Below, in pieces: positions 5,795 through 6,631 of a stretch of DNA of 6,631 nt (position 1 is the first letter of the stretch; each line of letters starts with the position of its first letter). The notes under the pieces were generated by a model. The model was given only the letters and a program-made list of their open reading frames with translations, did no database searches and was not told the origin of the DNA. Both the position numbers and the translations under genes were made by a program. Location of the stretch: contig JAFZLE010000118.1 of NCBI GenBank assembly GCA_017551645.1, positions 1-6,631 on the forward strand, given 5' to 3'. The DNA is from Clostridia bacterium. Its GTDB lineage: Bacteria > Bacillota > Clostridia > Christensenellales > Aristaeellaceae.

Positions 5795-6409
5795 ATGAAA
5801 AAGGCGCTGCTGTGCTGCGCCCTGCTGATAACGGCGCTCGCCCTGGCGGGCTGCGGCATATTCGGCGGGGATTACGCTTACCGCAGGCTTCCGGACGGTA
5901 CAGCGGAGATAACCAAATACCGCGGGAAAGCCGAGACGCTGGAAGTCCCCGGCGAACTGGGCGGGAAGACCGTAACGGGCATAGGATCTTACGCGTTTTC
6001 GGACTGCGTGCGCCTTAGGTCGGTGACGCTCCCGGACAGCGTGACGGGCATAGGGGACAGCGCGTTTTTATTCTGCCGGGAACTGACTTCGGTAACCTTC
6101 CCGGAGGGCTTAAAGCAAATAGGCGAAGGCGCGTTTTCCAACTGCCAGAGCCTGACCTCCGTAACGCTCCATTACGGCGTGACCGACATAGGCGAAGGCG
6201 CGTTTTACCGCTGCACCGCGCTGACACAGGTCACGCTCCCTGAAAGCGTGGCGCGTATAGGCAAAAACGCGTTCAGTTTTCCGCAGGTGGGCGGCGGCTC
6301 GTTTACCGCGCCCATCGAGGGGCTTGTTGTCACCGTGGGGCAGGACTCCTACGCGGAAGAGTACTGCAGGACGAACGGGATCCCGTTCCGGTACGGCGCG
6401 GGGGACTGA
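5795..6409 (+). CDS. BspA-like leucine-rich-repeat lipoprotein
   Basis: This 204-residue exported protein has a lipoprotein signal (MKKALLCC, hydrophobic core, L17-A-G-C20). A short strand-rich lead-in (YAYRRLPDGTAEITKYRGKAETLEVP) is typical of BspA/LRR_5 proteins. Four 23-residue repeats follow at 62-84, 85-107, 108-130 and 131-153, plus a partial unit at 154-160. Each follows the pattern IG-x-x-AF-x-x-C-x-x-L-x-x-V-T-(L/F). The C-terminal VTVGQDSYAEEYCRTNGIPF is the usual cap of such proteins. The family forms curved solenoid surfaces used for binding proteins or host surfaces; here it would sit on the outer face of the cell membrane, partner unknown. It is short compared with many BspA proteins but looks complete. 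It has its own promoter and is followed by a second secreted-protein gene with the same promoter type. It is probably host-derived or cargo rather than core phage. Confidence 0.9.
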   Translation: MKKALLCCALLITALALAGCGIFGGDYAYRRLPDGTAEITKYRGKAETLEVPGELGGKTVTGIGSYAFSDCVRLRSVTLPDSVTGIGDSAFLFCRELTSVTFPEGLKQIGEGAFSNCQSLTSVTLHYGVTDIGEGAFYRCTALTQVTLPESVARIGKNAFSFPQVGGGSFTAPIEGLVVTVGQDSYAEEYCRTNGIPFRYGAGD

Positions 6410-6418
6410 AACAGACAC

Positions 6419-6455
6419 AGCCCGAACAGGCCATAGCCGGGCTTGACGTTTTATT
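6419..6455 (+). terminator. Possible weak terminator overlapping the next promoter
   Basis: AGCCCG (6419-6424) can pair with CGGGCT (6438-6443) around a 13-base loop, ten bases after the LRR gene stop. Only a broken T-rich stretch follows. The last stem base is the first T of the downstream TTGACG box, so termination and initiation signals overlap. The long loop and poor T run make it doubtful. Confidence 0.4.
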
Positions 6456-6471
6456 CAATAAATGGTATATT
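6443..6471 (+). promoter_or_regulatory. Extended -10 promoter of the last gene, near-copy of 5716-5744
   Basis: TTGACG (6443-6448), a 17-base spacer and TATATT (6466-6471), again preceded by TGG. Seventeen bases around the -10 (ATGGTATATTCACGGGG) match the upstream copy exactly, while the spacer interior differs. Confidence 0.8.
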
Positions 6472-6483
6472 CACGGGGACAGG

Positions 6484-6501
6484 GGGCGGATCCGGCCGCC
6501 C
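6484..6501 (+). other. Leader hairpin of the last gene
   Basis: GGGCGG (6484-6489) pairs with CCGCCC (6496-6501) around a six-base loop in the 5' leader. No T run follows. It could stabilise the message; function is unknown. The following CCGGTATACC resembles CCGGTATCACC in the LRR gene leader. Confidence 0.4.
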
Positions 6502-6533
6502 GGTATACCAAACGACGCAGGAGGTCCGTAAAT

Positions 6534-6631
6534 ATGAAAACGAGAAAACTGATCGCCATGCTTTTGTGTCTGGCCGCGCTGCTGGGCGCGCTGGCGGCGG
6601 CGGAAGAGGCGGAAGCCTTCGTTCCGCAGCC
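6534..6631 (+). CDS. Start of a secreted or membrane protein (3' end beyond window)
   Basis: Only the first 32 codons are present. The ATG has AGGAGG at 6519-6524, nine bases upstream. MKTRK followed by a long hydrophobic Ala/Leu-rich core (about 6-22) and then acidic EEAEAF is a standard secretory signal peptide; cleavage after ALAAA or AEA is plausible. No lipobox Cys is seen. The mature protein is not visible, so no function can be given. The near-identical promoter and related leader suggest co-regulation with the LRR lipoprotein upstream, and possibly membership of the same expanded surface-protein family. Confidence 0.75.
   Translation, partial: MKTRKLIAMLLCLAALLGALAAAEEAEAFVPQ

Noticed and set aside
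6373..6388. 16-bp perfect palindrome GAACGGGATCCCGTTC inside the LRR gene
   Set aside because: It encodes the conserved NGIPF cap of the family, so the symmetry is most easily explained by codon content; it is not repeated elsewhere in the window.

Overview
The window looks like the right-hand (late-gene) end of a prophage in a GC-rich Gram-positive bacterium, probably an uncultured gut-type clostridial Firmicute. The evidence is strong AGGAGG-type ribosome binding sites, sigma-A-like promoters with 17-bp spacers, intrinsic terminators, lipobox lipoproteins, a TcdE/phage-lysis-type holin and a BspA-like leucine-rich-repeat lipoprotein. The organism call is inference; no marker gene is present.

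Layout. (1) Positions 1-1242 (+) hold the C-terminal part of a phage tail-tip or receptor-binding protein resembling the DUF859 siphovirus family. (2) Positions 1241-3376 (-) hold one self-contained transcription unit: a sigma-A promoter, a 643-residue membrane-anchored alpha/beta hydrolase with a polytopic C-terminal half, and an intrinsic terminator. It lies antisense between the tail gene and the lysis genes, as a phage 'moron' would. (3) Positions 3479-4654 (+) are the lysis cassette: a peptidoglycan-binding plus C39-like cysteine peptidase endolysin, then a small holin. They are translationally close and end in a strong terminator formed partly from the holin's last codons. (4) Positions 4710-5546 (-) are an A/T-richer two-gene unit, a 78-residue two-TM protein with a KAAD-repeat tail and a 180-residue lipoprotein, with its own TTGACA-N17-TAACAT promoter. 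(5) Positions 5716-6631 (+) carry two exported-protein genes: a complete LRR lipoprotein and the start of another secreted protein. Each is preceded by a near-identical promoter/leader module.

Tail protein, endolysin and holin are standard phage functions: adsorption, wall degradation and membrane permeabilisation. The hydrolase, the small membrane protein and the lipoproteins are all envelope proteins and look like accessory or host-fitness cargo. The most unusual structure is an exact 17-bp direct repeat. One copy lies in the 3' end of the holin gene and the other sits 1,077 bp downstream, where it is followed in frame by an alternative holin-like C-terminus. It brackets the A/T-richer minus-strand unit and suggests that unit was inserted at the holin 3' end. 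No integrase, transposase, CRISPR array, tRNA or rRNA was seen. No complete new defence system could be supported. No stretch over 300 bases lacks a gene; the two longest gaps (3229-3478 and 5547-5794) hold the promoters and leaders described.
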